A stretch of 64,000 bases of DNA from Deltaproteobacteria bacterium (GCA_024639185.1 JAHEIW010000004.1:29999-93998); one strand, 5' to 3'. Shown: positions 18,749-29,272, numbered from the stretch's first letter. The notes: generated by a model not told the origin, from the sequence alone. Program-made: numbers and translations.

Positions 18749-20365
18749 TTAGGGTTTCTTAATTTTTATGATAACCAGGGTAATATCGTCCTCTGTTTTT
18801 TGACCTTCGGTGAATTGATTGATTTCATTGAAAACGGCATTGAGGATATCATCGGCTCCTGCTGTAGCGGTTTGGCGAATGATCTCTTTAAAGCGCTGTT
18901 TACCGAACATTGCGCCCTTTTTATTAAACGCTTCCCAGATGCCGTCGGTACCGATGGCGATGATCTGTCCGTTTGTGAGGCCCTCGTGGCGGTTTTCAAT
19001 GTATTTAAAAGCGTCATTGACCCCCAGCGCCACACCCGTGCCTTTTAATTCCTCGAATGTGTCCTGCCGCGGATCGTATAAAAGGGCCGGATCATGACCG
19101 GCGCGCACCCAAACGATGCGGTCTTTTTGCGGATCTACAGTTAAATAAAAAAGGGTCATAAAGCGACCGGACTCCAGCACATCATGGGTCAGGTGACTGT
19201 TCATAGCGCTGACGATTTCTGATATAGTGCCGGGCTGAGAGGCACGCATGCGCAAAAACGCCCGGGCTGAAGTCATCAGCAGGGCGGAGTCCACACCATG
19301 GCCGGTGATGTCACCCACCACGACACTGAAGGGGCCGTCAGGGTTTTCGCGCCGCCACAGAAAATCAAAATAATCCCCGCCGATTTCATCACAGGATACA
19401 TTGCGGCCGGCCACATCCAGGCCATGCACATCCGGTTTGCTCTGGGGCAACAGGCTTTTTTGAACCTCGCCGGCCAGTGCCAGAGCTTTTTTATGCTCGG
19501 TCATATCCGTGACAAACGCCATGTTGCCGATGACTTCTCCCTGATCGCCTCGCAGGGTGCTTCCATGAACTAACATTGGCACATGGCGGCCGTCTTTGGC
19601 CACCACAGTCCCCTCGAATTGCCGATATTCCTTGGCCAGAATTTCCTCCCGGTTGGCCTGCATAAATTGCCTGAACTCTTCGGAGGCTAAATCCATAGGG
19701 GTTTTACCCAGGATTTCTTCCCGCGAGAAACCGAGCATGCGACAATAGGCCTCGTTGACGTCGATAATGGTCAAATCCTCGTCCATGAGGATAAAGCCCT
19801 CCCCGGCGGTTTCCACAATGCGGCGAAACTTTTCTTCACTTTTGCGCACTTCGTCTTCGGCCAGCTTGCGGCTGGTGATATCCACCAGCAGGCCCTGGTT
19901 AAATATTTTGTTGCCTTCTTCATCACGTACCACCGAGGTCTGGTCTTCTACCCAGCGGATCTGGCCGTCTTTGGTCATTGTCCGGTAAAACTGAGTATAT
20001 TCTTCCGCATCTTCTTCTGCGTACTGCTGAATTTCTTCAGCGACGCGATCCATGTCGTCGGGATGGACGATTTCTCGGAAAAGAATTTTTTCCTCGACAA
20101 AGTCACTGGGGGTATATCCCATCTGCCGGATGTTATCGGAAACATATACCAGACGGGGTTTTTCGCCGGCCATCCGGCGAAACAGGACGACCGGGCTGTT
20201 ATCGATGATCACCTTTGCCAGCCGAAGTTCTTCTTCGGCGCTGTTATGCAATTTGCATTCTTTTTCATACGAATTCGTTTGCTCCTCTATATTCTTTTTA
20301 AGAGCCTTTAATTCCCTGATGAGTTCGTCTTTGGTTTTGTCTTGGTCGGATGTCATGTTTCTCAA
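18749..20365 (-). CDS. PAS-PAS SpoIIE/PP2C-type protein phosphatase
   Basis: Two PAS segments (VIIDNSPVVLFRR; IVETAGEGFILMDEDLTIIDVNEAYCRMLGFSREEILGK) then IGGDYFDFLW...VVVGDITGHGVDSALLM...ILVGTDGIWEAF-like region. Confidence 0.88.
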   Translation of the reverse strand: MRNMTSDQDKTKDELIRELKALKKNIEEQTNSYEKECKLHNSAEEELRLAKVIIDNSPVVLFRRMAGEKPRLVYVSDNIRQMGYTPSDFVEEKILFREIVHPDDMDRVAEEIQQYAEEDAEEYTQFYRTMTKDGQIRWVEDQTSVVRDEEGNKIFNQGLLVDITSRKLAEDEVRKSEEKFRRIVETAGEGFILMDEDLTIIDVNEAYCRMLGFSREEILGKTPMDLASEEFRQFMQANREEILAKEYRQFEGTVVAKDGRHVPMLVHGSTLRGDQGEVIGNMAFVTDMTEHKKALALAGEVQKSLLPQSKPDVHGLDVAGRNVSCDEIGGDYFDFLWRRENPDGPFSVVVGDITGHGVDSALLMTSARAFLRMRASQPGTISEIVSAMNSHLTHDVLESGRFMTLFYLTVDPQKDRIVWVRAGHDPALLYDPRQDTFEELKGTGVALGVNDAFKYIENRHEGLTNGQIIAIGTDGIWEAFNKKGAMFGKQRFKEIIRQTATAGADDILNAVFNEINQFTEGQKTEDDITLVIIKIKKP

Positions 20366-20522
20366 CCCTTCGATTTATAAGATATAAGTGCTTTAAAACT
20401 ATGACCTGCACCTAAGAGCGTCAAGCGTCAAAAAGAAAGTGAAGATGATTACATGTGGATTAAAACACTAAGGATAAAAGACCGAAAAAATATTAGTTCA
20501 GTACTGCTTTAATATCCTCTTT

Positions 20523-20834
20523 TCAATAATACTTCCGCCATACCGTCAAAGCCGCCATGCCACATCTTAGCCTTGCGATGCCGGTACTCAGAGCGGCACT
20601 AATGGTCAGCTTAAAAATACTGTCCTCTGAAAAGCCGTCAGCGCGCAAAGCATCAACATCCGTATCGGTGACTTTGTATGCATGCAGGGCAATTTTGTCC
20701 ACATAGGTCTCAAGCACCTCAAGCAATCGCAGGTCATTTGCCGAAAACCGTCCGAAATGACCAGCAACCTTTTGCTTCACCGCCTGGCGAAGCTGGCTAT
20801 CGCTGTGACCAGGGCTGTTGTAAACGTTATCCAA
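20523..20834 (-). CDS. AhpD/CMD-fold-like small protein lacking CxxC
   Basis: DLRLLEVLETYVDKIALHAYKVTDTDVDALRADGFSEDSIFKLTISAALSTGIARLRCGMAAL. Confidence 0.5.
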   Translation of the reverse strand: MDNVYNSPGHSDSQLRQAVKQKVAGHFGRFSANDLRLLEVLETYVDKIALHAYKVTDTDVDALRADGFSEDSIFKLTISAALSTGIARLRCGMAALTVWRKYY

Positions 20835-21044
20835 TAGATACTCCTTAAAATTGAGTGGTTTTGGGTTCTCTCACTCACATATAATTTTAAAACGCTTCAG
20901 CAATGGTTCCTGATTTTCATTTTAGTATGGATATGCGGGGGCACTTTTACAATCCCTGCAAAGTAAATTTTAAAGACGACCGGTCTAATTGTCGACATCA
21001 TCGGCGAAACTCAATATTATGGATTTTAGGTTCAAATTACAGGT

Positions 21045-21626
21045 TCATTTTTTTAAAATATGATCAAAGATAAAGTTGCGATGATTTTTCAGGGGTGTCA
21101 GGCTTTTGGATAGTTTCATCTGGATAATGGCACCGTGCCAGCCGGCGACAATAAAGCTGGCAGTGTCTTTTATATTTAAACTTTTGGGTATTTTACCGTC
21201 TTGCTGAGCTGCTGCCAGAACCTGAGTATGCGCATCGATCATCATATCGATTGATTCTTTGAGTTTTGTGCGAAATTCAGGGCTTAAATCGCCCATTTCC
21301 TGGGCCAAATTGCCTATCGGGCAGCCACCGGAATAGTTTTGGGATTCAAAATGTTCCATGAAAACCGTTAAAAATTGATAAATCCGGTTCAACGGCGATA
21401 TGGCGGTGTCAGCGAGTGTTTTGCTGGCAATTTGTGTGAAGTGGTCTGAAAAATAAGCTACAATTGCCAGCCCAAAATCGCTTTTATTCTTGAAATAATT
21501 ATAAAAAGATCCCTTGGGCACACCGGCGGAGGTCAGTATTTCCTGAATACCAGTGTGGTTGAATCCTTTACGATGGATAATGCCAGCGCCGGTCTCTATG
21601 ATCCGGTCTCTGGTATTTAAAGACAT
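21045..21626 (-). CDS. TetR/AcrR family transcriptional regulator
   Basis: TRDRIIETGAGIIHRKGFNHTGIQEILTSAGVPKGSFYNYFKNKSDFGLAIV. Confidence 0.92.
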   Translation of the reverse strand: MSLNTRDRIIETGAGIIHRKGFNHTGIQEILTSAGVPKGSFYNYFKNKSDFGLAIVAYFSDHFTQIASKTLADTAISPLNRIYQFLTVFMEHFESQNYSGGCPIGNLAQEMGDLSPEFRTKLKESIDMMIDAHTQVLAAAQQDGKIPKSLNIKDTASFIVAGWHGAIIQMKLSKSLTPLKNHRNFIFDHILKK

Positions 21627-21927
21627 TTAGTCATCTCCCTTAACAAATAGCTCAAAATATATTTGTTGCTTATAAAATAGACCGGTCGTCTTGTGATGTC
21701 AAGCATTTTATCCGATTGTAAATATGATTGGTCAGCTGAATCGGGTTCAGACGGAACGGAAATTTGGGGAAAATATACCTAAATCTAAACTGCGATTTGG
21801 GATCAATGATGCCGTGAGTGTGGGATAAATCGACATATTAGAAACGGCGATTTTCCTAAAAAGACTGACATCATACGTTTTACATACCACTGGCAGACTT
21901 ATTTGCCCACGAATGGTAAACGATCGG

Positions 21928-22332
21928 CTACTTACCTGTCCAGCGCAGCCAGATGGCTGCTGCCCAGCCCCAGATGGCGTTAAAAATTACAACAAAAATT
22001 GGTGTGAGCATGCCCAGCTCAAGACCCATCGCGCCTTTTTTGGCTTTCAGCGGAAAAACCACAAATAGCTGAACCAGGGTTGGGCCCAGACTGTAAATAA
22101 ACCCCCGGGACCAGATGCTTGCCTGCATCATCGGCAGCAAAAAAAGGACCCCCCAGATTCCGCCCCATACCAGTCGCGGATACAGCCAAGCAGCCGTTAG
22201 CTTGGGCGCTATTTTAACACCCGCTGCCGCAGTGATGCCCAACTCTCCGAAAGCCCAAACCGCCAGACTGTTGAGCAGACCCCCCAGTACACCCGCGGCA
22301 AACACCAGACTTATTTTTCGAGCCATATTCAT
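21928..22332 (-). CDS. Hypothetical multi-TM membrane protein
   Basis: MNMARKISLVFAAGVLGGLLNSLAVWAFGELGITAAAGVKIAP; about four TM helices. Confidence 0.55.
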   Translation of the reverse strand: MNMARKISLVFAAGVLGGLLNSLAVWAFGELGITAAAGVKIAPKLTAAWLYPRLVWGGIWGVLFLLPMMQASIWSRGFIYSLGPTLVQLFVVFPLKAKKGAMGLELGMLTPIFVVIFNAIWGWAAAIWLRWTGK

Positions 22333-22496
22333 TTCGATATCCCCCTCTCCCAAACTCTGTTTCATTCAAATTAATCATCTTTGCAGAAAAGTCCAAAATG
22401 GGTGGCTTTAAATGGGTTTCGATGAATACAAAATTGAAATAAAGAAGGAAGGCAAATGAGGCGTCATGTTTGGTTTGCCGATATGAAGCCTACCTG

Positions 22497-23546
22497 TCAG
22501 TCACTGGCGTTCAGGATTTGCTCCAGTTCGTCAACATCCAGATAACCTGGATCGATGGCTTCATCCTGCCCGACGCGATAAAGATCATATAAGCTTTCAG
22601 ACAGCTCCCGGTTAAAATAATCCAATTCACCAAATGCGGAAGGGCCTAAAGTGATGGCAGATTGCCGGGCCAGGCTATCCGAATAATCCATCAGCTTTTT
22701 ACTGAAAAGGGCATAAAAATTGTAATTATATTTGCTGAGAAGTGAGGTTTCGGTGTTATCTTCTGGTAGTTCATAGAGTTGCTGAATGGGCCTGGTAAAC
22801 TCATAACCAATTCGATCCAGCACTTCCACTGCCTCCTGTTCATAAATTCCGGCACTCAGAGCGCTCATGGCCTGTTGCAGTGCATCGACCAGGGCTGATT
22901 CGCGGGTAAAAGGGGCAAGCTTAAATTTTAGGTCATACAGCTCATACGGCTGTCGGGCGTGTACTTGTTTTTTTTGAAATTTGATTTCATCGTGGAACAC
23001 GCGCACATCCCGGATGAGCCGTTTATGCAGCTTTAAAGCGCTTTCCAATTCCAGAAAATATTTCAGATTCTCTTCATCTTCTAAGTTCAGATTCTGACTG
23101 CCAAAGACTTCTGGTTCGACCGTACTCTCCAAAATATTTTCGTATTTATTTTGCTGATATTGATCCCAGCGATTCTTTTCGCCGCGCATTTGACGATACA
23201 GCTGGCGGATTTCGATGCGCTCCTTTGCCAGGTCTGCGGGAAGATCAAAAGATGGCATGGATTGCATCCGGTCACAGTTGCCGGATGCATCTTTAAGCGC
23301 TATAAAATTATCCTCATAGACATCTAAAGCCGTCTTCATGCGCCTATTCTGATTTTTGAGATGCACAATTTTACGCTTTAAGCGTTGATTCTCGGTTTTG
23401 AGTTCTGTATTTTGCGCAATTAATTCCGGTTTGATGAGATGCCAGGCCTTATCTCTTATTCCCCAGACGTTGAAAAGAAACATAAATATTGCGATCAGGG
23501 CTGCAATTAAAGTAGATAAACCCCATAATTTCGATTTTTTTGACAT
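22497..23546 (-). CDS. Membrane-anchored coiled-coil hypothetical protein
   Basis: N-terminal TM, then ELKTENQRLKRKIVHLKNQNRRMKT coiled coil. Confidence 0.6.
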   Translation of the reverse strand: MSKKSKLWGLSTLIAALIAIFMFLFNVWGIRDKAWHLIKPELIAQNTELKTENQRLKRKIVHLKNQNRRMKTALDVYEDNFIALKDASGNCDRMQSMPSFDLPADLAKERIEIRQLYRQMRGEKNRWDQYQQNKYENILESTVEPEVFGSQNLNLEDEENLKYFLELESALKLHKRLIRDVRVFHDEIKFQKKQVHARQPYELYDLKFKLAPFTRESALVDALQQAMSALSAGIYEQEAVEVLDRIGYEFTRPIQQLYELPEDNTETSLLSKYNYNFYALFSKKLMDYSDSLARQSAITLGPSAFGELDYFNRELSESLYDLYRVGQDEAIDPGYLDVDELEQILNASD

Positions 23547-23697
23547 GTTGACACCTCTTTTATTTATTCAACATATCAGAGGACGTCGTCGGGAGCGTGT
23601 GAGGAAAATGAACTGCGATTATGAATTGAGATCCGGTTGAGATTGAAGCTGATTTTATATAGCATAAAACGCTGTTAAATGTAAAATCAATCCTTAC

Positions 23698-24618
23698 TTG
23701 CATATGATTATTCCAAAACGATTCCAATCTGAAAAACAATTCGTCAATCCGGTTGCCGGCGCCTATCTGGGCTTGATCATCACGATGATTGTTTGGGGAT
23801 TTGTCCCGGTTTTTCTGAAAAAATTGCTGGTCGTGCTGACGCCCATCGAGCTTTCCTTTACCCGATTTTTGCTTTCGGGTTTGGTTTTGTTGCTGTGGGT
23901 GCTGCTGCGGCAACGCCCTGCGCTGAGGCGGATTCTGCAGCAGGATTTCAAACTGCTTTTGTTGTGCACCATCTTCGGCCCGCTGGCGGCCATGGTTTGC
24001 TTCAACTTCGGTATTTTGCATGTCACCATCGGCACCGCTGCCATGTTTGCGGCCATCGAACCGCTGTTTACCTATCTTCTGGCAGTGCTCGTCGGGCAGG
24101 AGACCTGGCGGGCCAACCGTCTGCTAAGTATCGTGCTGGCCCTGCTCGGCATTGTCCTGGTGATCCTGGCGCGCGAAACATTCGGCGTGGCCTACTGGGT
24201 GAGCCTGCTGCTGGTGATGCTGACGCCCATTATATGGGCGGTCAACAACATTATTACCAAAGACATCGTCAAGCGCCATTCTCCGATCGCGATGACAGCC
24301 GTTTCTTTTGTGCTCAGCTCCCTGTTTTTGGCGCCCACACTTTCTGCAAATTACATCCAAACCCTACTTTACATGGGCCTTCACATGTGGCTGGCCCTGA
24401 TTTACTGCATTCTGAGCACCATTTTTGGTTTCAGCATCTGGTATTGGAGCCTGTGCCACCTGCCGCCATCAACGGTGGCCGTGTCCATGTACCTGATACC
24501 GGTTATTTCCGTTGGCGCCGGCAGGGTCTTCTTAAATGAACCCCTATCCCTATTGAAGATTTCAGGCATCGCAACCGTGATGCTGGGTCTTTACCTGGTA
24601 AATGTGCGTTATAAATAG
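23698..24618 (+). CDS. DMT superfamily (EamA) transporter
   Basis: 10-TM protein with two EamA halves. Confidence 0.88.
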   Translation: MHMIIPKRFQSEKQFVNPVAGAYLGLIITMIVWGFVPVFLKKLLVVLTPIELSFTRFLLSGLVLLLWVLLRQRPALRRILQQDFKLLLLCTIFGPLAAMVCFNFGILHVTIGTAAMFAAIEPLFTYLLAVLVGQETWRANRLLSIVLALLGIVLVILARETFGVAYWVSLLLVMLTPIIWAVNNIITKDIVKRHSPIAMTAVSFVLSSLFLAPTLSANYIQTLLYMGLHMWLALIYCILSTIFGFSIWYWSLCHLPPSTVAVSMYLIPVISVGAGRVFLNEPLSLLKISGIATVMLGLYLVNVRYK

Positions 24619-24825
24619 CCGCGGGCCCAAATTGTGCGCAGATCCTCTTTTTCGTTTGACAGAACCCTTCATTTTTTCTATTTTCTTAAAGTTACGAATC
24701 CGATGTTGTTCTTTAATTGATAACGGTTCAAGGACGGTTAAACTGCCGCACGAGAAACACGGTCACGCAAAGCGGGTTTCAATGCAAGCTGCAGTAAGTT
24801 TAGCCCACATCAAAAAGGAGGAAAT

Positions 24826-25617
24826 ATGAAAAAACTTCTTGTTGTATTTGCCCTGATTGCACTGGTATTTGCAGCCGGCACCATCCAGGCCAAAGACTGG
24901 AAGATGGTGCGCATCGGCGTGGAAGGGGCTTACCCGCCGTTCAGCTACACGACGGCCGACGGCAAATTGGAAGGATTTGACATTGACATCGCTATGGCGC
25001 TGTGTAAAGCCATGGGCGCCGAATGCAAACTGGTGGCCCAGGACTGGGACGGGATCATTCCCGCGTTGATGGCGCGCAAATACGATGCTATCATCGCCTC
25101 CATGTCCATCACCGAGGAGCGCAAGAAAAAAGTCGCTTTCACCAACAAATATTATCAGACCCCTGCCAAGTTTATTGCCAAAAAAGGCAGCATTAAAGGA
25201 TTTACGCGCGAACAAGTGGCGGAGGCAACCACCGGCAAGACAATCGGCGTCCAGCGCGCCACCATCCATGATAATTTCATCAGCGAACAAGGTGCACCGG
25301 ATGCGAAGATCAAACGGTATGCCACCCAGGACGAGGCCTATATGGACCTGGCGGCCGGGCGCATCGACATGTTGCTGGCCGACAGCGTCGCGATTGACGA
25401 GGGCTTTCTCAAAAAGCCCGAGGGCAAGGCTTTTGGATTTGTCGGGCCCGATCTGACGGAAGTGAAATATTTTGGTGTGGGCGCTGGGATTGCCTGTCGC
25501 AAGAAAGACAAGGATCTGGTGGAACTGTTTAATAAAGCCATCGATCAGATCCGGGCCGATGGCACCTATAAGAAGATTCAGGATAAATACTTTGATTTTA
25601 ATGTCTACGGCGAGTAA
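24826..25617 (+). CDS. Amino-acid ABC transporter substrate-binding protein (family 3)
   Basis: VRIGVEGAYPPFSYTTADGKLEGFDIDIAMALCKAMGAECKLVAQDWDGIIPALMARKYDAIIASMSITEERKKKVAFT. Confidence 0.93.
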   Translation: MKKLLVVFALIALVFAAGTIQAKDWKMVRIGVEGAYPPFSYTTADGKLEGFDIDIAMALCKAMGAECKLVAQDWDGIIPALMARKYDAIIASMSITEERKKKVAFTNKYYQTPAKFIAKKGSIKGFTREQVAEATTGKTIGVQRATIHDNFISEQGAPDAKIKRYATQDEAYMDLAAGRIDMLLADSVAIDEGFLKKPEGKAFGFVGPDLTEVKYFGVGAGIACRKKDKDLVELFNKAIDQIRADGTYKKIQDKYFDFNVYGE

Positions 25618-25643
25618 GCTGAGCTACTCATCTGGCATTTTTT

Positions 25644-25680
25644 ATAATGGGGGAGTTTTACTCCCCCATTATTTTTTACC
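25644..25680 (+). terminator. Intrinsic terminator
   Basis: ataatgggggagt-ttt-actcccccattat followed by tttttt. Confidence 0.85.
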
Positions 25681-25817
25681 TGAATCTTGTATGAAAATTA
25701 AAGAGAAGTCGATATTGTCATAAATGACAGCGATTTAGGCAAATTATAGAAGTACAACAAAATACCGATCAGTTAAAATGGATGATAATCATTTTATCTC
25801 ATTTTATCTCATTAATT

Positions 25818-25929
25818 TTCACCCGATGGGCGAGCCGGAGGCTTTCATCTGCTGCGTTATTAAGGACGAAGCATAGTTCACTATAGCCTCGCCCTTAAAT
25901 GCCTTGCACATGAAAGCCTCCAACCCGTG
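25818..25929. repeat. Inverted-repeat partner, left copy (~112 bp, itself palindromic)
   Basis: Near-perfect reverse complement of 28289-28400. Confidence 0.85.
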
Positions 25930-25975
25930 CAAAATTCAGGCAATAAAACGAACACAGCGCCGGAGCACAATAGCC

Positions 25976-27118
25976 ATGATAACCAAAACCATCAAACAGT
26001 ACACCCTGCCGAATGCCAGTCTGGGAAATGCGCGCTCACTAAAGATCATCCATTACGGCGATCAAAGCGCCGACCGCAAGGCCTATGTGCAGGCCGGCCT
26101 GCATGCCGATGAAGCGCCCGGCTTTGTCGTCATGCATCATCTGATCGATTTGTTGGATCAGGCCGATGCTGAAAACAAGATCGAGGGTCACGTTGTGCTC
26201 GTTCCGGTGGCCAATCCCATCGGGGTCAGCCAATGGCGCGATGAAGCCCTGCAGGGCCGCTTTGATTTTTTCAATAACACCAATTTTAACCGCCAGTATC
26301 CTGACATGACAGACCAGATTGCCGAGCAGGTCAAAGACCGGCTGGGAAGCTCAGCGAAGGAGAATGTGGCCCTGATCCGCAAGGCCACCGGCGAGATCCT
26401 GGGGTCCATTTCCCCGCCGGATGAGGCGGCTGCGCTGAAACACCAGCTGCTGTTGCTGTCATTTGATGCCGATGTCGTGCTGGACCTGCATTGCGACTAC
26501 CAGGCCCTCATGCACGTTTATTTAGGCACGCCGCTGTGGCCCGATGCCAAGGATCTATGCGCTCAGCTGGGCGCCGAAGTGACATTGCTGGCCGCAGATT
26601 CCGGCGTGACGCCTTATGACGAGGCCTGCAGCCGCATCTGGTGGCAGCTGGCCAAAAAATTCCCCGATCACCCGATTCCATCGGCCTGCCTGGCAGCCAC
26701 GGTCGAGCTGCGCGGCATGGCCGATGTCTCCCATGCGCAGGCGCAGCAGGATGCCCAAAATATCCTCTGGTTTTTGCAAAGAAGAGGGTTTGTCAAAGGA
26801 GCGGCGCCCGAGGTGCCGCCACTGAAAAATGAAGCAACGCCGTTGAGAGCCGTTGAGCATCTGAAGGCCACGGCCCCGGGTGTGGTGGTTTTTTTAAAAG
26901 CCCCGGGGGACCGGGTTGACAAGGGTGAAGTGATTGCCGAGATCGTCAATCCACTGGCAGACGGGCCGCAAGACCGCATCACGCCGGTGAAAAGCGCTGT
27001 CAGCGGCATCGTTTTTTCCATCAATACCGACCGCTATGCCCGGCCCGGGCGCATCCTAGCCAAGATCGCCGGTAAGGATCCGATCAAAGAGAAAGGTGAG
27101 GATTTGCTTTCTCCTTAG
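25976..27118 (+). CDS. Succinylglutamate desuccinylase/aspartoacylase (AstE/AspA, M14-like) family hydrolase
   Basis: VQAGLHADEAPGFVVMHHL (HxxE zinc motif), VLDLHCDYQALMHVY, C-terminal biotinyl-like barrel APGDRVDKGEVIAEIVNP. ATG 25976 preferred over 25904, which lies in the repeat. Confidence 0.85.
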   Translation: MITKTIKQYTLPNASLGNARSLKIIHYGDQSADRKAYVQAGLHADEAPGFVVMHHLIDLLDQADAENKIEGHVVLVPVANPIGVSQWRDEALQGRFDFFNNTNFNRQYPDMTDQIAEQVKDRLGSSAKENVALIRKATGEILGSISPPDEAAALKHQLLLLSFDADVVLDLHCDYQALMHVYLGTPLWPDAKDLCAQLGAEVTLLAADSGVTPYDEACSRIWWQLAKKFPDHPIPSACLAATVELRGMADVSHAQAQQDAQNILWFLQRRGFVKGAAPEVPPLKNEATPLRAVEHLKATAPGVVVFLKAPGDRVDKGEVIAEIVNPLADGPQDRITPVKSAVSGIVFSINTDRYARPGRILAKIAGKDPIKEKGEDLLSP

Positions 27119-27420
27119 ATGCATCTTTTGAAAAGCATCGGCTGATTGATATTTGAAGAGACAAGGCGTTTTCACAATTCGGAAAGCTACATAAATCATC
27201 AGTCCCGCTCAGGGCGGAATGCAAACTCATGCACAAGGGGGCGTATCGATAGAACAGAGCCCGTTTATCATATAATGAGTTACCTCTAAATTCAGTTTCA
27301 CTCCGCTAAAAAGCGCTGTGACGATCTGCTGTTCTTTCGCAACGCTCCCTAATGCATTCGAACAGTGCATCCCGCTATAAGCGGAACTGATAATTCATTC
27401 CGCTCAGCTCTGATACATCT

Positions 27421-27443
27421 GGTGGGAGCGGCATCTTGCCGCG
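27421..27443. repeat. REP-like element (GTGG + GAGCGGC-atctt-GCCGC hairpin)
   Basis: ggtgggagcggcatcttgccgcg. Confidence 0.5.
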
Positions 27444-27574
27444 AAAAATGAGCATTACAATGCGCGGAATAACGCAGCCATTGGAGCCTTTTGAGCCCCT
27501 TAATCGTCTTTCAATTAGATGCGAAATCCCGCTTCATCCTCATCGAGCGGGGAGATGAGGTTTTGAAACCACTG

Positions 27575-28267
27575 CTAGCTTTCGCGCGGGCGAAGATAAG
27601 CATGCCAGTGGTGTTCGGCCTTTTTGAATCCCCAGACGATCATAAAGGTGATGGCCAGGTAAAAAATACCGGCGGCGATAAAGGATTCAAAGGGCACAAA
27701 ATTGCGGGCGTTGACAATTTTGGCCGCACCGAACAGGTCGACAATGGTGATCAGCCCCGCCAAGGAGCTGCCGTGCAGCATGAAGATGACCTCGTTGCCG
27801 TAGGCGGGCAGAGCCCTTCTGAAGGTGCTGGGCAATATAATGCGGCGGTAAATTTGGGCATTGGACATACCACACGACTTGGCCGCTTCGACTTCTCCAT
27901 AAGGGGTCTGCTCGATGGTGCCCCGCAGGATCTCGCCCGTATAGGCGGCGGTGTTGAGCGCAAAGGCTACCAGGGCGCAGGTCCAGGCCTGCTGGAAGAT
28001 GACCCATAAAAAACTCTCGCGCACCGCTTCAAACTGCCCCATGCCGTGGTAAATCATAAACATCTGCACCAGCAGCGGCGTGCCCCGGAAAAAATAAATA
28101 TAGGCTTTGGGCAGTGCGCTGATCCATTTACTTTTTGATGACGCCAGCAAGGCAATCGGTATCGCCAGGAGCAGCCCCACCACCAGCGAGGCAAAAACCA
28201 GAACAATGGTAGTTCGCAGCCCCTGCAGATACAGCGGCAAATTATCTATGATGACCTGAACATCCAT
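27575..28267 (-). CDS. Amino-acid ABC transporter permease (HisM/GlnP type)
   Basis: GLRTTIVLVFASLVVGLLLAIPIAL...YIYFFRGTPLLVQMFMIYHGM...EAAKSCGMSNAQIYRRIILP. Confidence 0.9.
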   Translation of the reverse strand: MDVQVIIDNLPLYLQGLRTTIVLVFASLVVGLLLAIPIALLASSKSKWISALPKAYIYFFRGTPLLVQMFMIYHGMGQFEAVRESFLWVIFQQAWTCALVAFALNTAAYTGEILRGTIEQTPYGEVEAAKSCGMSNAQIYRRIILPSTFRRALPAYGNEVIFMLHGSSLAGLITIVDLFGAAKIVNARNFVPFESFIAAGIFYLAITFMIVWGFKKAEHHWHAYLRPRES

Positions 28268-28288
28268 AAAACGTTGACCCGCACTTTT

Positions 28289-28400
28289 CACGAGTCTGAG
28301 GCTTTCATATGCAAGGCATTTAAGGGCGAGGCTATAGTGAACTATGCCTCGACCTTAGTAACGCAGCAGATGAAAGCCTCCGGCTCGCCCGAAGGGTGAA
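28289..28400. repeat. Inverted-repeat partner, right copy (~112 bp)
   Basis: Near-perfect reverse complement of 25818-25929. Confidence 0.85.
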
Positions 28401-28524
28401 TATTTTTGGGCCCTTGGTTTTTAAATTATAGGTGCCACTACTATCGGTGCTTGACTACCACGATTTTGTACAACCCGCACATATTATAATTTTCTTGAAA
28501 AAAAATATTCATGAAATGTGCGGG

Positions 28525-29211
28525 TTAAGCTTTGCGCACCCCAACACTGTACTTTTTATCCAGCCATCGCATACCGACATCGGAAAAGCCCGTAATAACC
28601 AGAAACAAAAAAGCCACCACGCAATAAAAGGTAAACGGTTTACGGGTGGAGCCGCCGGCCAGACCGGCGTTGTAAACCATATCCTGCAGGCCGATCACCG
28701 AAACCAGTGCGGTGGTCTTGACCATCACCAGCCAGTTATTGCCGATTCCCGGCAGGGCATGCCGCACCATGGCCGGCATGGTAATCCGGAAAAAAACCTG
28801 TATTGGCGTCATGCCGAAGGCATAGCCGGCCTCGATTTCTCCGCGGGCGACGGCCAATATCCCGCCCCGAAAGGACTCCGCGAAATAGGCACCGAAAATA
28901 AAACCGATGGTGAGGACACCCGCAATAAAAGGATCTACATCGATATAATCCCAGCCCAGTTTTTCACCGATATTGTTGACCAGAATCTGGCCGCCAAAAA
29001 AGATGAGGGTCATCAAGACCAGATCGGGTATGCCCCTGATGACGGTGGTATAGGCGCCCGCGATGGTCTTGGCAATGCGGGATTTGGAAAGCTTGGCCAC
29101 CGCGCCGATCAATCCGAGCAAAATCGCAATCAGAAGGGACGCCAAGGCCACTTCGACGGTCAGCAGCATTCCTTTCAGAATCAGCGGAAAATAGGCAACG
29201 ACCTGAGACAT
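28525..29211 (-). CDS. Amino-acid ABC transporter permease (HisQ type)
   Basis: GMLLTVEVALASLLIAILLGLIGAVAKL...YTTVIRGIPDLVLMTLIFFGGQ...EAGYAFGMTPIQVFFRITMPAMVRHALPGIGN. Confidence 0.9.
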   Translation of the reverse strand: MSQVVAYFPLILKGMLLTVEVALASLLIAILLGLIGAVAKLSKSRIAKTIAGAYTTVIRGIPDLVLMTLIFFGGQILVNNIGEKLGWDYIDVDPFIAGVLTIGFIFGAYFAESFRGGILAVARGEIEAGYAFGMTPIQVFFRITMPAMVRHALPGIGNNWLVMVKTTALVSVIGLQDMVYNAGLAGGSTRKPFTFYCVVAFLFLVITGFSDVGMRWLDKKYSVGVRKA

Positions 29212-29272
29212 ACAGCTTTCCTGTAGTTAGAATGAATAAGCGAATTCAGTCAGAGTTCTATTGTCAAAACCG

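Noticed and set aside
23793-24539. 248-aa + strand ORF in a second frame
   Set aside because: Out-of-frame overlap with the EamA transporter; Ala/Gly/Arg-rich composition.
25789-25812. cattttatctc x2 short tandem duplication
   Set aside because: Only two units; too small to interpret.
27491-28009. 172-aa + strand ORF
   Set aside because: Antisense to the HisM-type permease.
28432-29226. 264-aa + strand ORF
   Set aside because: Antisense to the HisQ-type permease (28525-29211), low-complexity His/Gln-rich translation; shadow ORF.
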